Assembly: GCA_016213775.1 (NCBI GenBank)
Contig: JACQZR010000122.1
Span: 1-48,845 of the forward strand
Length of the DNA: 48,845 nt
Direction: 5' to 3'
Source: Acidobacteriota bacterium
GTDB taxonomy: Bacteria > Acidobacteriota > Terriglobia > Bryobacterales > Bryobacteraceae
The position numbers and the translations under genes were made by a program. Positions 17,840-26,182 of this stretch are shown piece by piece. How positions within the stretch are numbered: the first letter of the stretch is position 1; each line of letters begins with the position of its first letter. The notes under the pieces were generated by a model. That model did no database searches and was not told where the DNA came from. It was given only the letters and a program-made list of their open reading frames with translations.

Positions 17840-18493
17840 TCAGGCGATGATCTTCTTCCTCACCGCGTAAAGAACGATTTCCGCCGTATTGTGGAGGTTC
17901 AGTTTCTGCATGAGGTGCATCCGGTGGGTCTCAACCGTGTACGGGCTAACATCGAGAACCGTCGCAACCTCCTTGTTTGATTTCCCCTCGGCGAGCAGTT
18001 GGATGATTTCCTTCTCTCGCGGGGTCAGCAGTTCGTAAGAGTCCTGAAGCCCTTTGCTCTGTAGCTGGCGTACATAGTCCTCAGCCAAGGTCTGCGCAAT
18101 GGCAGGACTGAAGAAGGACTTGCCAGCAGCCACAGCACGGACCGCGCGCACGAGGTCGAGCTCAGCCGAGTCCTTCAGCAGATAGCCTTTCACGCCAACG
18201 GTCAACGCGCGCGTCAGGAACTCTTCATCCGCATACATGCTCAGGAGGATGATCTTTGTCTGAGGACTTGTCCGGAGCACCTGTTCTGCCGCGTCAATTC
18301 CATTTAACTGTGGCATCGCGATGTCCATCACGATGATTTGAGGATCGAGTTCCTCCGCCATGCGGACAGCTTCCCTGCCGTCACCAGCTTCGCCGGCGAC
18401 CTCCATATCTTGCTGGCGCTCCAAAAGGGAGCGTAGGCCCTGTCTCACAATCCCGTGGTCATCGGCCACCAGAATCTTCGTCTTGGTCGTCAT
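17840..18493 (-). CDS. NarL/FixJ-type response regulator
   Basis: The start MTTKTKILVADDHG at 18493 is used; a long N-terminal extension to 18868 in the same frame overlaps the kinase and is a shadow. The 217-residue protein has a receiver domain with D11/D12, phosphoacceptor D57 (I-V-M-D-I-A-M-P) and K107 (Y-L-L-K-D-S). A LuxR-type helix-turn-helix follows from about residue 150 (L-T-P-R-E-K-E-I-I-Q-L-L and N-K-E-V-A-T-V-L). It overlaps the kinase stop (ATGA), so the two form a translationally coupled pair. Targets are unknown; the osmolyte genes next door are candidates only by proximity. Confidence 0.95.
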   Translation of the reverse strand: MTTKTKILVADDHGIVRQGLRSLLERQQDMEVAGEAGDGREAVRMAEELDPQIIVMDIAMPQLNGIDAAEQVLRTSPQTKIILLSMYADEEFLTRALTVGVKGYLLKDSAELDLVRAVRAVAAGKSFFSPAIAQTLAEDYVRQLQSKGLQDSYELLTPREKEIIQLLAEGKSNKEVATVLDVSPYTVETHRMHLMQKLNLHNTAEIVLYAVRKKIIA

Positions 18494-19833
18494 ACCTTCA
18501 CTTCCGGCGAGGTCGGAATCTCGCAACGCAGCAACGTACCCTTCGAGGGCTGCGAGAAGATTCCCACCTTCCCACCTAATTCTCGCACCCGCTCCTCGGC
18601 CCCGAGTAGCCCCAAACCGCGCGAGCCTACGGCCTGGACGTCGAAGCCCACGCCGTTGTCCTCCAGTGTCACCGCAATCGCGGTAGCGCCCCCATGCACC
18701 GTGATCCTTATCTGGCTGGCGCGGGCATGACGTGCGCAATTGGTCAGCGCTTCTTGCACCACTCGATACACACATGTCCGATGTGTGTCCGCGAGTCTGT
18801 CGAGATTGCCGTCTATCTGGATCTCCACAGGTACGCCACTCCGTCGGGTGAACTCCCGCGCCTGCCACCTGAGGGCTGGGCCCAAACCCAATTCGTCCAG
18901 CACCGAAGGACGCAGCCCCATTGAGATATCACGAATTGCCCGCAGAGTATCCTCGGCTAGCTTTCTTGCATCAGCCATGTGCTTCGAGAAGCCGTCGCCC
19001 GCATCCTGGCGGCACTCTTCGATGTGAGCGAGTTCAATCCGCAATGCTGTGAGCATCTGGCCGACTTGATCGTGCAGTTCCCGTGAAATGCTCTTGCGCT
19101 CTTCCTCCTGAGCTTTGGACAGTTTCGATGAAAGACGCCTGAGATCCTCGGCGCCGTGTTCGATCAGCCGAAGGTGCTGAGCGGCGCTGGCCTCGAGCGA
19201 GCGAGTTCTCGCCACGCTGATCACCGCCACGATCGCGCCGAGAATGAGCGCTGCCAACGCTACGCGCCGCAGATAGGCCTTCAGATCGTCTTGGGTACGC
19301 AGAACTCCGTGTTGCCGTAGGCGTGACTGCGCCAGGCTGACGCTCTCGATCTCGGAGGCCAACTGGAAAGCCCGTTGCCGCTGAGGAACGAGCCGGCGCC
19401 GAAGAAACGCCGGACCTTCGGCCGCCTTTTGTTCAGGCGTCCATTCGAAGGCAGGCTCCGCTGTTTCCCAGTATTCCTCGATAGCCTTGCGCAACCGCTG
19501 GACTTCCTGACGCTCCCCTACCAATGCGCTTCTCTGCAACGAACGCATGTGAAATTCCGTAGAATCGCGAAGTTCCTTCAGTGTCTGCCTCTGTTGGGCG
19601 GCAGCCTCCGGCGAACGCTCCAACAGGTAGTCACGGAGCAGAACCGCAAAAAGGTAAATCTCGGATCGCAACTCCTCCAGCGCGCGGATGGATTCCTCGC
19701 TGGCGCGCTGAATCGCCTCCACATCGGCGCGGACTTGTTCCATGCGGTTGTGCAAAGCCGCTGCAGACAGTCCGATGAGCGCGAGCAGAGCGCCGAATCC
19801 CAGAAGCAAGAATGGCCAGCTTCGCATTTTCAT
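18490..19833 (-). CDS. Sensor histidine kinase (HisKA_3 family)
   Basis: The 447-residue protein has a membrane helix at residues 6-27 and a second at about 190-208. Between them lies an extracytoplasmic helical domain of about 160 residues rich in Q, R and E (CHASE3- or 4HB-like). The cytoplasmic part has S-R-E-L-H-D-Q-V-G-Q with phosphoacceptor H254. It then has the ATPase boxes E-A-L-T-N-C-A-R-H-A, D-N-G-V-G-F-D and G-L-G-L-L-G-A-E-E-R. This is the NarX/DegS-type design that pairs with NarL-type regulators, and the regulator gene follows with a 4-base overlap. The signal is not evident from the sequence. Confidence 0.95.
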   Translation of the reverse strand: MKMRSWPFLLLGFGALLALIGLSAAALHNRMEQVRADVEAIQRASEESIRALEELRSEIYLFAVLLRDYLLERSPEAAAQQRQTLKELRDSTEFHMRSLQRSALVGERQEVQRLRKAIEEYWETAEPAFEWTPEQKAAEGPAFLRRRLVPQRQRAFQLASEIESVSLAQSRLRQHGVLRTQDDLKAYLRRVALAALILGAIVAVISVARTRSLEASAAQHLRLIEHGAEDLRRLSSKLSKAQEEERKSISRELHDQVGQMLTALRIELAHIEECRQDAGDGFSKHMADARKLAEDTLRAIRDISMGLRPSVLDELGLGPALRWQAREFTRRSGVPVEIQIDGNLDRLADTHRTCVYRVVQEALTNCARHARASQIRITVHGGATAIAVTLEDNGVGFDVQAVGSRGLGLLGAEERVRELGGKVGIFSQPSKGTLLRCEIPTSPEVKV

Positions 19834-19916
19834 AACGCCTGTATTTTAAGTCGCTTGTGACCCCGCTGGATCCAGCTATCGACTCGAGCGAGCGGGTCGT
19901 GTACCCTACATAGCGG

Positions 19917-20711
19917 ATGGATGTGGTTTTCACCGACCTCGATGGCACGCTTTTGGAGCATTCGACGTATTCCTTCGCTGAGGCGCAACCGGCGCTCGAC
20001 CTTCTCAAGAGCCGAGGCATCCCACTCGTCGTCTGTACGAGCAAGACCCGCAGCGAAGTCGAGTTCTGGCGGAAGCTGCTTGGCAACGATGATCCATTCA
20101 TCGTTGAGAACGGCGGTGCGGTCTTCGTGCCTGTCAACTACTTCGCCTTTGCGGTTCCTGCTGCGGTGACGCGCGATCGTTACCTGATGCTGCAATTGGG
20201 TACACCGTACGCCGATCTGGCGAAGTCTCTGTGCAGCGCCGCCGAAGTAAGCCAGTGCAGAGTGCGCGGGTTTAGCCAAATGAGTGTCGCAGAGGTCAGT
20301 GAACATTGCCAGATGAGTTTGGAGCATGCCACGCTGGCCAAGGCGAGGGAGTTCGACGAACCGTTCCTCATCCTGGATCAGGATCGGTCTCAGGAACTCC
20401 TGGCGGCTGTTGAACGTCACGGGAAGCGTTGGACCCGTGGTGGTCGCTTCCACCACATCCTCGGTGAGAACGACAAAGCAACTGCGGTGAGGCTTCTGCT
20501 GAATCTGTATCGAAAGATCGAGCCCAATGCCCGATCGATCGGTCTCGGAGATGGGCTGAACGATGCGCCGTTCCTGAACGTAGTCGACGTCCCGATCCTG
20601 ATTCGTACCGCCTGGCTGGATCAACTTCATGACCTTGTTCCGAAAGGCAGACCGACTGACAACCCCGGCCCTCTAGGATGGGGCCAGGCCATCTGCGAGC
20701 TGTGTTCCTGA
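19917..20711 (+). CDS. Mannosyl/glucosyl-3-phosphoglycerate phosphatase (HAD)
   Basis: The 264-residue protein is a Cof-type HAD phosphatase with D7-L-D9-G-T, a T-S-K motif II at 41-43, K187 in a conserved E-N-D-K segment and G-D212-G-L-N-D216. The pattern, including V-E-N-G-G-A (64-69) and R-G-F near 117, fits the mannosyl-3-phosphoglycerate phosphatase group, which removes phosphate from mannosyl- or glucosyl-3-phosphoglycerate. A glucosyl-3-phosphoglycerate synthase-like gene lies 2.3 kb away on the other strand. This suggests that the substrate here is glucosyl-3-phosphoglycerate (GpgP role) or a mannosylated form. The gene is divergent from the kinase with an 83-base gap. Confidence 0.85.
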   Translation: MDVVFTDLDGTLLEHSTYSFAEAQPALDLLKSRGIPLVVCTSKTRSEVEFWRKLLGNDDPFIVENGGAVFVPVNYFAFAVPAAVTRDRYLMLQLGTPYADLAKSLCSAAEVSQCRVRGFSQMSVAEVSEHCQMSLEHATLAKAREFDEPFLILDQDRSQELLAAVERHGKRWTRGGRFHHILGENDKATAVRLLLNLYRKIEPNARSIGLGDGLNDAPFLNVVDVPILIRTAWLDQLHDLVPKGRPTDNPGPLGWGQAICELCS

Positions 20712-20907
20712 CCTTCCGTCACCAACTCGCTCCATGGCATCTAGGGCACCGGGCAAAACCCGTCAACGAGTGGCCGACGATCGTGTTCTGCCGGATGCGA
20801 CGCAGCAGCACGGGCCAGGGTTGCGCAGACCAGCAGCAGAGTTACGTTGCCAAGAACAGTCCAAGCTTCCAACGCTGTTTCTCCCGGCGCCGCGAATCGG
20901 ATTCACA

Positions 20908-21612
20908 TCAAAGATGGTCGAACAAAGACTTCTCCTGCTCTCCAGGTTGTCGTTCACCCTGCTGCAACAGAAAACGCTGCACCGCTCCCCGGACGCCGAA
21001 TCCGACAGCGAGACCAGTGGCCAGTGCAACCGCGCCAGCGAAAATCACGAAGGCCGCAAAGAACACCTGGCTCGCGAAACTGAGCATGTCTGCGGCGATC
21101 ACGACGGCGACAAATCCGACGATGACCTTGACAACCGCGGCCAGCCGGCGCGCTAATGGGATATTCTCGTTGACCGCCCAGACCAGAACGCTACGGCTCA
21201 GATACTGCGCCAGCCAGAATCCTGCGACCAGGATGGCCGCGGCAGTCAGCAGCTTGGGAAAGAGGAAGACCGTGCTTTCGATGATTTGCGAGGTCAGCTT
21301 CGTATCAAACACGTCCAAGGCAGTGAGCAAACCGACGCCGAGAATTGCCCAGTAGGCAACCGCTGCTACCAGCGACGCACTTCGCATCCGCCCGGACTGG
21401 TCCAACATGGACGACAACCCGCTTTCTCGCAGAAACCGGTCGAGGGAAATCCCCTTCACTGCTTTTAGAATGAGCCAGCGCACGACTTTCGCCACCAAGT
21501 AGGCAGCAAGCAGAATCACGACTGCCACCATCAGCGGCGGCACGTAGGTCGTGAGGTGCTGGCCGAGGCGCGCAAGCGCCTTCTCGAAGATTTCCTGTAA
21601 CAGACGAATCAT
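20908..21612 (-). CDS. Small MscS-related membrane protein (conserved TM helix family)
   Basis: The 234-residue protein has about five hydrophobic helices, with the first (residues 25-47, V-A-V-V-I-L-L-A-A-Y-L-V-A-K-V-V-R-W) like the helix repeated in the PF05552 conserved TM family. The last helix, rich in alanine and glycine (A-V-A-L-A-T-G-L-A-V-G-F-G-V), resembles the MscS pore helix. It lacks the large cytoplasmic beta domain of MscS, so it is either a minimal channel or a regulatory relative. It is the third gene of an operon with two osmolyte glycosyltransferases (27-base gap), which fits a role in turgor control. Confidence 0.75.
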   Translation of the reverse strand: MIRLLQEIFEKALARLGQHLTTYVPPLMVAVVILLAAYLVAKVVRWLILKAVKGISLDRFLRESGLSSMLDQSGRMRSASLVAAVAYWAILGVGLLTALDVFDTKLTSQIIESTVFLFPKLLTAAAILVAGFWLAQYLSRSVLVWAVNENIPLARRLAAVVKVIVGFVAVVIAADMLSFASQVFFAAFVIFAGAVALATGLAVGFGVRGAVQRFLLQQGERQPGEQEKSLFDHL

Positions 21613-21639
21613 AATTCAGTCCTCCATACTTTTCCTTGA

Positions 21640-22968
21640 TCACACGCCTGGCGCAGAGTCGTGGGACACCTCGAATTCTTGAGCCGTGGCGGAATCCTCC
21701 CCACACCAGCCGGCCACCAAGGACGGCTTCTGATTCTCAAACCTCAAACAGAGCTGCTCGATCCGGTCCTCGACCTGCGCGGCGAACATTTCTTTCGTTT
21801 CGATCACAAACGACGCGACGCGAGCCAAGTAAAGAGGCGTGAGAGACCGCACCAAGTGACCTCGTTCAAGCGGCTTCCGCTTATGAGAACAGGCAAGGTC
21901 GAAGACAACCTGCGCCCAAAGCGAATCCTCGATGTGAAACGACTTTGAAGTGGAAGGGGACGACGATGCCAGATTCCGAACTGCCCTAAGTGTGTCGGGC
22001 CGAAGCGCTATCGCCCATATATCTGCGAGGTCCTCGCATCCCCGGCGGAATGCCGTCAGCAGCCTTTCGATGTTGACATCAATCGGGTCAAGGCCAACGT
22101 CGAAGGGAAACCCGAACAGATCCACAGGCTCGCTGGACTGCCGAGTGATCCACACGGACTCGTACTCCCGCATCAGGGAGTAGACGCTGCCGACTACCTG
22201 TTGCAGCATCGCGCTGAGGTCCGCGCCGGGGTCTTTGGCGTCGTGCAGTTTGGCGCCGAGGAAGCTCTGACAGACCTTGAAGCCTTCCGCTACTGCTACG
22301 GTCGTCATCCAAATGTCGATGCCGTATCGAGCGACGTCTGTCTCCCAATCCTCCCTGGCAATGTACCGGGAGACTAGAGCGCTGGAGCACCCGAAGTCTC
22401 CGCCAATCGGCTGGCGGATGCGCTTCCCATAGAGTGCCCTTGTGAGCGGATAGACGATGCTGTTTGTGATCGTCCCGTCATACTTGTGCCGGTGGTAGTA
22501 AGGCGCCACAAAGTCATAGCCAGCGTGCAGTACGGGGCGGACCAGCAGGTCGATCCACTCGGGTGTGATCGACCGGAGATCCGAATCTACGACGGCGCAG
22601 GCCTTAGCTCCAAGCAGTTGCGCTATGCGGAAAACAAGCCGAAATGCGCTGCCTTTGCCGGGAATCCCGTGGTATGGGAACGAGAGGCGGTGTACGCCAG
22701 ACAAGGGAGTGGACACCATCAGCAACCGCGAGTAGTCGACGCTGGCGGAGAGCACGGCCTCTCGTGTCCCGTCCTTGGAGCCACCATCTGAGTTGATGAT
22801 GACGCCCGTAAACTTCGGAAAGTATTTCGCCAGGCCCGCTTGTGCAGCCCGAACAACGTGGCCGATGGTGCGGGAATTGTTGTAGCTGGGTATGCCGATA
22901 ACGATGTCAGCCGCGCCGATAGCGTCGATCGCCGGCAAAGCGTCTTCCGGTAGAATCCTATCCGTCAT
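21640..22968 (-). CDS. GT-A glycosyltransferase, glucosylglycerate or mannosylglucosylglycerate type
   Basis: The 442-residue protein starts with a GT2-like core: I-G-I-P-S-Y-N-N at 24-31, I-I-N-S-D-G-G-S-K-D-G-T near 57-68 and the metal-binding V-D-S-D at 127-130, then a G-G-D-F-G motif near 200. It has no membrane helix. It follows a glucosyl-3-phosphoglycerate synthase-like gene by 20 bases. This type of soluble GT beside GpgS-like genes could make glucosylglycerate directly or add a second sugar (mannosylglucosyl-3-phosphoglycerate), as known for thermophiles and some mesophiles. Donor and acceptor cannot be read from the sequence. Confidence 0.75.
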   Translation of the reverse strand: MTDRILPEDALPAIDAIGAADIVIGIPSYNNSRTIGHVVRAAQAGLAKYFPKFTGVIINSDGGSKDGTREAVLSASVDYSRLLMVSTPLSGVHRLSFPYHGIPGKGSAFRLVFRIAQLLGAKACAVVDSDLRSITPEWIDLLVRPVLHAGYDFVAPYYHRHKYDGTITNSIVYPLTRALYGKRIRQPIGGDFGCSSALVSRYIAREDWETDVARYGIDIWMTTVAVAEGFKVCQSFLGAKLHDAKDPGADLSAMLQQVVGSVYSLMREYESVWITRQSSEPVDLFGFPFDVGLDPIDVNIERLLTAFRRGCEDLADIWAIALRPDTLRAVRNLASSSPSTSKSFHIEDSLWAQVVFDLACSHKRKPLERGHLVRSLTPLYLARVASFVIETKEMFAAQVEDRIEQLCLRFENQKPSLVAGWCGEDSATAQEFEVSHDSAPGV

Positions 22969-22988
22969 CCCATACCTCGACCGACACC

Positions 22989-24206
22989 CTACTGAACTAA
23001 AGCCATGTCATCGCTCACCGCCTGTTGCAGCCTCCTGAAGAAGTCCGGTATGGCTGCGAGCACGCGGTTCCAGTTGGGGATCAGGGGCAATCCCAAGGGG
23101 TCTTCGATGAATTCGGACGCGGCCAGGCCCAAGCTCTTGGCGAACGTGGACACCGCCAGTTCCTCTGCGTGGCGGTCGAACTGAAGCCCGTTGAGCATGG
23201 CATCAGCGTAATAGCGCTTGATAGTATCCTCCGCCATGCGGACATAGCGGACCTGAAGACTGCGGAATTGGTCCTGAGTGAAGACCAGCCCTTCGCCCGC
23301 CATGGTGCGAAACAGCGACTTGGCGATGTCTCCGGCCATGCGCCGCAAGCCCTTCGCCGGGTCGTCGGCGGACAAAGTCTGGTGTTTGTGCTCGTAGTTA
23401 TCCGCGAGATCAACCTGGCAGACCCTGGATGTTGCGCAATTTCTGTGAATTTCCGCAAGAACGCCAACCTCCAGCCCCCAGTCACCGGGGATTCGGTTGA
23501 CCCTTGCCAAGTCCGCTTGCATTGCGAATTCGCCGGCGAGTGCGTATCGGAAGCTATCCAGGAACCGCAGGAAGGGGGAACCTGGAACCATGCTCTCTAG
23601 CGCTCGGATTAGCGGCGTCATGAAGAGCCGCGTGACGCGACCGTGCATCCGATCGGTAACCCGCGCATAGTAGCCCTTGCAGAATTCAAAACCCAGTGTA
23701 GGATTGACCACGGGGTAACACAGCCGGGCCAGCAGTTCTCTGCTGTAGTTGATGATGTCGCAATCATGCAAGGCGATCACCTCGCACTCGGCACAGGCCA
23801 ACAGGTACCCGTAAGCCATCCAGCAGGAGCGGCCTTTACCATCGGCTCCCGCTGAAAGGCCGTTTTCGTCGAGCAACGCGAATAGCTGCTGCATGCGACC
23901 CCCGTCGATCCAAAGGAAGGTGACCGGCAACGGAAAGTCTCTGAAGAAGCTTCGGGCGCGCCGGTATTCGGCCTCGCTCGCCCGGCCCAGCGTCACCACC
24001 ACCTGCCTGAGATAGCGCGCATGAGCCAGTTCCGAAATTATCTGGCGCATCGCGGGGGTCTCGAATTCGGAATAGAGTGCGGGAAGAACCAACCCGATCG
24101 GGTTGATCCTGCTGAACTCCTCCAACTGTCGTTCGATGCGTTCCACGCCGTCGGCATCGAGTCTGTGGAGAGTAGCGACAACGCCGGTCTGGTAGAAATC
24201 AGCCAT
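22989..24206 (-). CDS. Glucosyl-3-phosphoglycerate synthase-like glycosyltransferase
   Basis: The ATG at 24206 (MADFYQTGVVATLHRL) has a GAGAGG ribosome binding site and is preferred to the longer reading from 24266. The 405-residue protein has L-V-L-P-A-L at 39-44, a G-K-G-R-S segment near 123-127, H-D-C-D at 147-150 as the metal-binding motif, and F-C-K-G-Y-Y-A-R-V followed by R-V-T-R-L-F. This set matches the GpgS type, which transfers glucose from NDP-glucose to 3-phosphoglycerate, the first step to the compatible solute glucosylglycerate. It heads a three-gene operon. The matching phosphatase is probably the HAD gene at 19917. Confidence 0.8.
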   Translation of the reverse strand: MADFYQTGVVATLHRLDADGVERIERQLEEFSRINPIGLVLPALYSEFETPAMRQIISELAHARYLRQVVVTLGRASEAEYRRARSFFRDFPLPVTFLWIDGGRMQQLFALLDENGLSAGADGKGRSCWMAYGYLLACAECEVIALHDCDIINYSRELLARLCYPVVNPTLGFEFCKGYYARVTDRMHGRVTRLFMTPLIRALESMVPGSPFLRFLDSFRYALAGEFAMQADLARVNRIPGDWGLEVGVLAEIHRNCATSRVCQVDLADNYEHKHQTLSADDPAKGLRRMAGDIAKSLFRTMAGEGLVFTQDQFRSLQVRYVRMAEDTIKRYYADAMLNGLQFDRHAEELAVSTFAKSLGLAASEFIEDPLGLPLIPNWNRVLAAIPDFFRRLQQAVSDDMALVQ

Positions 24207-24343
24207 GGGGTAACCTCTCTTTCTCTCTTGACTGCGGAACTCAGACCGCCCATCCCGGAACGGCATCAGCTTCCGCCAGCACTTTCCCGGTTCGCAAGAT
24301 GGGACGGTTCACAGCGCGTGGGTATGACCGCCAACGCCTGGAC

Positions 24344-24853
24344 TCATCCACCGGAAGTGACGGAAATCGTCTTGGCCTGGACTGGCTCGGCTTTCGATGC
24401 GGCGATCCGGAGCACACCCTGTTCCAGCTTGGCCGTCATCTTCTCCGGGTCAATTGCGACGGGAAGATCGAACCGGCGGTAGAGCTTGCGTGAGCTGAAT
24501 TCGGAGACGAGGCACTTTCCTTCCTGCTTTTCGCGTTCCTGCTTGCTCTCTGCGCGCACGATAATAGCGCCCGACAGAGCAGTGACCTCGATCTCATTGG
24601 CCTCGAACCCCGGAGCGGCGAGTCGGATGCGGAATTCGTCGCCCCCATCGATCAGGTCAGCCGGTGGAGTCCACAGGAACTCCCGTTCAGCTCGCAGCCA
24701 GTCGTCCATTTCACCGGCTCCACTTTCCCCCCTTTGCTGGAAGAAGCTGTAGGCTCTCTCCCTAATCTGCGCAAAGAGATTCTCGAGGTCCTCGAACAGG
24801 GAGTGGGTACCCGTGGCAGGGTCCTTGATTTTCTTGATGGGAACGTTCGCCAT
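24344..24853 (-). CDS. Small heat shock protein (Hsp20/alpha-crystallin)
   Basis: The ATG at 24853 has an AGGAGG site 6 bases upstream. The 169-residue protein has a charged N-terminal part with a W-L-R-A-E-R-E-F segment and an alpha-crystallin domain from about residue 60 (P-P-A-D-L-I-D-G-G-D-E-F). It ends with the conserved G-V-L-R (146-149). It lacks a clear I-x-I tail; the end reads T-I-S-V-T-S. It acts as an ATP-independent holdase in the cytoplasm. No CIRCE or sigma-32-like promoter was recognised upstream. Its neighbours are osmolyte genes, so it is part of a general stress block. Confidence 0.92.
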   Translation of the reverse strand: MANVPIKKIKDPATGTHSLFEDLENLFAQIRERAYSFFQQRGESGAGEMDDWLRAEREFLWTPPADLIDGGDEFRIRLAAPGFEANEIEVTALSGAIIVRAESKQEREKQEGKCLVSEFSSRKLYRRFDLPVAIDPEKMTAKLEQGVLRIAASKAEPVQAKTISVTSGG

Positions 24854-24968
24854 GTCAGGCCTCCTGTTCTTCAGTTTGCTATTTGGTGCTTGAACGACCC
24901 ATCCTGCAGGGGCATGAACTTCGCGCCAATCTCGCATGAACGTTGGAGACTGGCTTCGAGCCTGGTGC

Positions 24969-25625
24969 TCAGTTCTGGGCGGCGACTTCAAAGTCATCAA
25001 AAAAGGTGAAACTCCCCGAAGCCGCCCAGAGTCCGGCCTTGCCTGCCCACCCTTCCGTTGAATCCACGGCTTCCACGCAACGGCGGTCATTGACAAAGAC
25101 CACGATCCGCGGTCCATCAAAGACAACCCGACAAAGAGTCCAACCAGCCGGGTTTGGCCGGAAGGTGCCTCTGTACTTTCCGACAACGGGAAACATCCTA
25201 CCTGCCTGCAGCCGTTGCACGAAGACCTCACCAGTCAGCAGGTTCGCGTCGACACGATAGTGGTTGTGTTCATTGAGGTATCGAAACACCAGCCCGGCGT
25301 CCTGAGAGCCAAGTCCGCCCATTGGCTTGATCTGTATCTTGACTTCACCGTCGCGAAACGACCGACCGAGCCAGATCGCCTTCGGGAGCGGCCTCGGGTT
25401 TGCCAGCACCGCGGTCTTCGCGAAGATCTTGGTTCCGCTGGTAGCCTCCAGGTGGGCCAGGACGGCCCAGTTGTTTCCCACCGTCCGGTCCGAGTTGACT
25501 TCCAACCATCCCACAGGGAGGACACCACTTTCAGCAGGCTCGAAATCGATGTGCCCGCCCGCCTCCGGCAAGAGGCCAAGGAGCGGAGGCATGATAAGTG
25601 CCCAAGCGATAGGAAATAGGTACAC
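24969..25625 (-). CDS. Secreted DUF1080-like (concanavalin-fold) protein
   Basis: I choose the GTG at 25625, which follows the stop of the upstream fragment by 4 bases and has a GAGGGG site in it; a TTG at 25628 is an alternative and a longer reading to 25706 runs through the upstream gene. The 218-residue product starts with a hydrophobic signal-like segment (V-Y-L-F-P-I-A-W-A-L-I-M). The rest has the lectin/glucanase-fold pattern of DUF1080: L-G-R-S-F-R-D-G-E-V, D-A-G-L-V-F-R-Y, and a closing G-K-A-G-L-W and F-F-D-D-F-E-V. Such proteins bind or cut glycans outside the cell. The substrate is unknown. Confidence 0.75.
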   Translation of the reverse strand: MYLFPIAWALIMPPLLGLLPEAGGHIDFEPAESGVLPVGWLEVNSDRTVGNNWAVLAHLEATSGTKIFAKTAVLANPRPLPKAIWLGRSFRDGEVKIQIKPMGGLGSQDAGLVFRYLNEHNHYRVDANLLTGEVFVQRLQAGRMFPVVGKYRGTFRPNPAGWTLCRVVFDGPRIVVFVNDRRCVEAVDSTEGWAGKAGLWAASGSFTFFDDFEVAAQN

Positions 25626-25629
25626 CAAC

Positions 25630-25965
25630 TCAGTCCCCCTCGGCAGGCGCGGCGTCCATAGATGGCGGTAAGTTTCGATATGCAAGTTTGAGCAGCGGTG
25701 GAGCAATGATTGTTGTCGCTATCGACATGAAGACGACCATTCCATAGATCGCCGTCGGGATCACAGCCAGCCCGAGCCCGATCTGGGCCACAACCATGCC
25801 CACTTCACCGCGGGGGATCATGCCAACGCCTACACGCGAAGCGTCTGCCAACCCGAGCCTGTACGCGCCGATGCCGCAGCCTATGAATTTGGACAGCACC
25901 GCCGCCGTAAGTATCGTGCCGGCAAGCCCAAGGCTCGCGGGATTACGGAATGGGGACAGGTCCAA
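25630..25965 (-). pseudogene. C-terminal fragment of a CPA2-type Na+/H+ antiporter
   Basis: About 111 residues remain, equal to the last third of a Kef/CPA2 sodium/proton exchanger. They read D-L-S-P-F-R-N, then A-A-V-L-S-K-F-I-G, the conserved G-M-I-P-R-G-E-V-G-M-V-V-A-Q-I-G-L, and T-T-I-I-A-P-P-L-L at the end. The family normally has about 380-400 residues with twelve helices; here only the last three or so are present. An in-frame TAG lies just upstream and the first start would be a TTG. The break coincides exactly with the break of the opposite gene at 25966. The fragment is probably nonfunctional but could still be translated with the next gene. Confidence 0.8.
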
Positions 25966-26166
25966 ATGTTCCCCCCTTATGGCTCCGAGTTCCTACGCCT
26001 CATGAGCTCTGTATATCCGGGCTACGGCGCAACGCCCACGGTTGCAGGAGTGCTCGCGGGCACGATCTGGGGGATTCTGGATGGCGGAGTTGCAGGATTC
26101 CTGTTCGGCTGGCTCTATAACCGCTTCCTGGCGTGGGGGAAGCCACCGGCCAGCCCAGAGGCGTGA
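25966..26166 (+). pseudogene. Truncated small membrane protein (holin-annotated family)
   Basis: The 66-residue frame reads P-P-Y-G-S-E-F-L-R-L-M-S-S-V-Y-P-G-Y, then G-T-I-W-G-I-L-D-G-G-V-A-G-F-L-F-G-W-L-Y-N-R-F. This is the second half of a small chromosomal two-helix protein often labelled bacteriophage holin; relatives begin with another membrane helix before the P-x-Y-G motif. That first helix is missing, because the upstream DNA belongs to the antiporter remnant. An ATG at 25966 could still allow expression, but no ribosome binding site is seen. It is best treated as a truncated gene at a recombination junction. Confidence 0.7.
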
Positions 26167-26182
26167 TCAATGCTGCGAAGTC

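Noticed and set aside
20712-20907. Short minus-strand frame with one hydrophobic stretch after the MscS-like gene
   Set aside because: No ATG, no ribosome binding site and no family pattern; nothing else was found in this gap.
24854-24968. Sigma-54-type promoter (TGGCGC...TGC) before hsp20
   Set aside because: The distance between the GG and GC elements is two bases too long.
25966-26166. Holin, suggesting a second phage lysis gene
   Set aside because: The pattern belongs to a chromosomal small membrane family that is labelled holin by habit; it is truncated and no phage genes are near.
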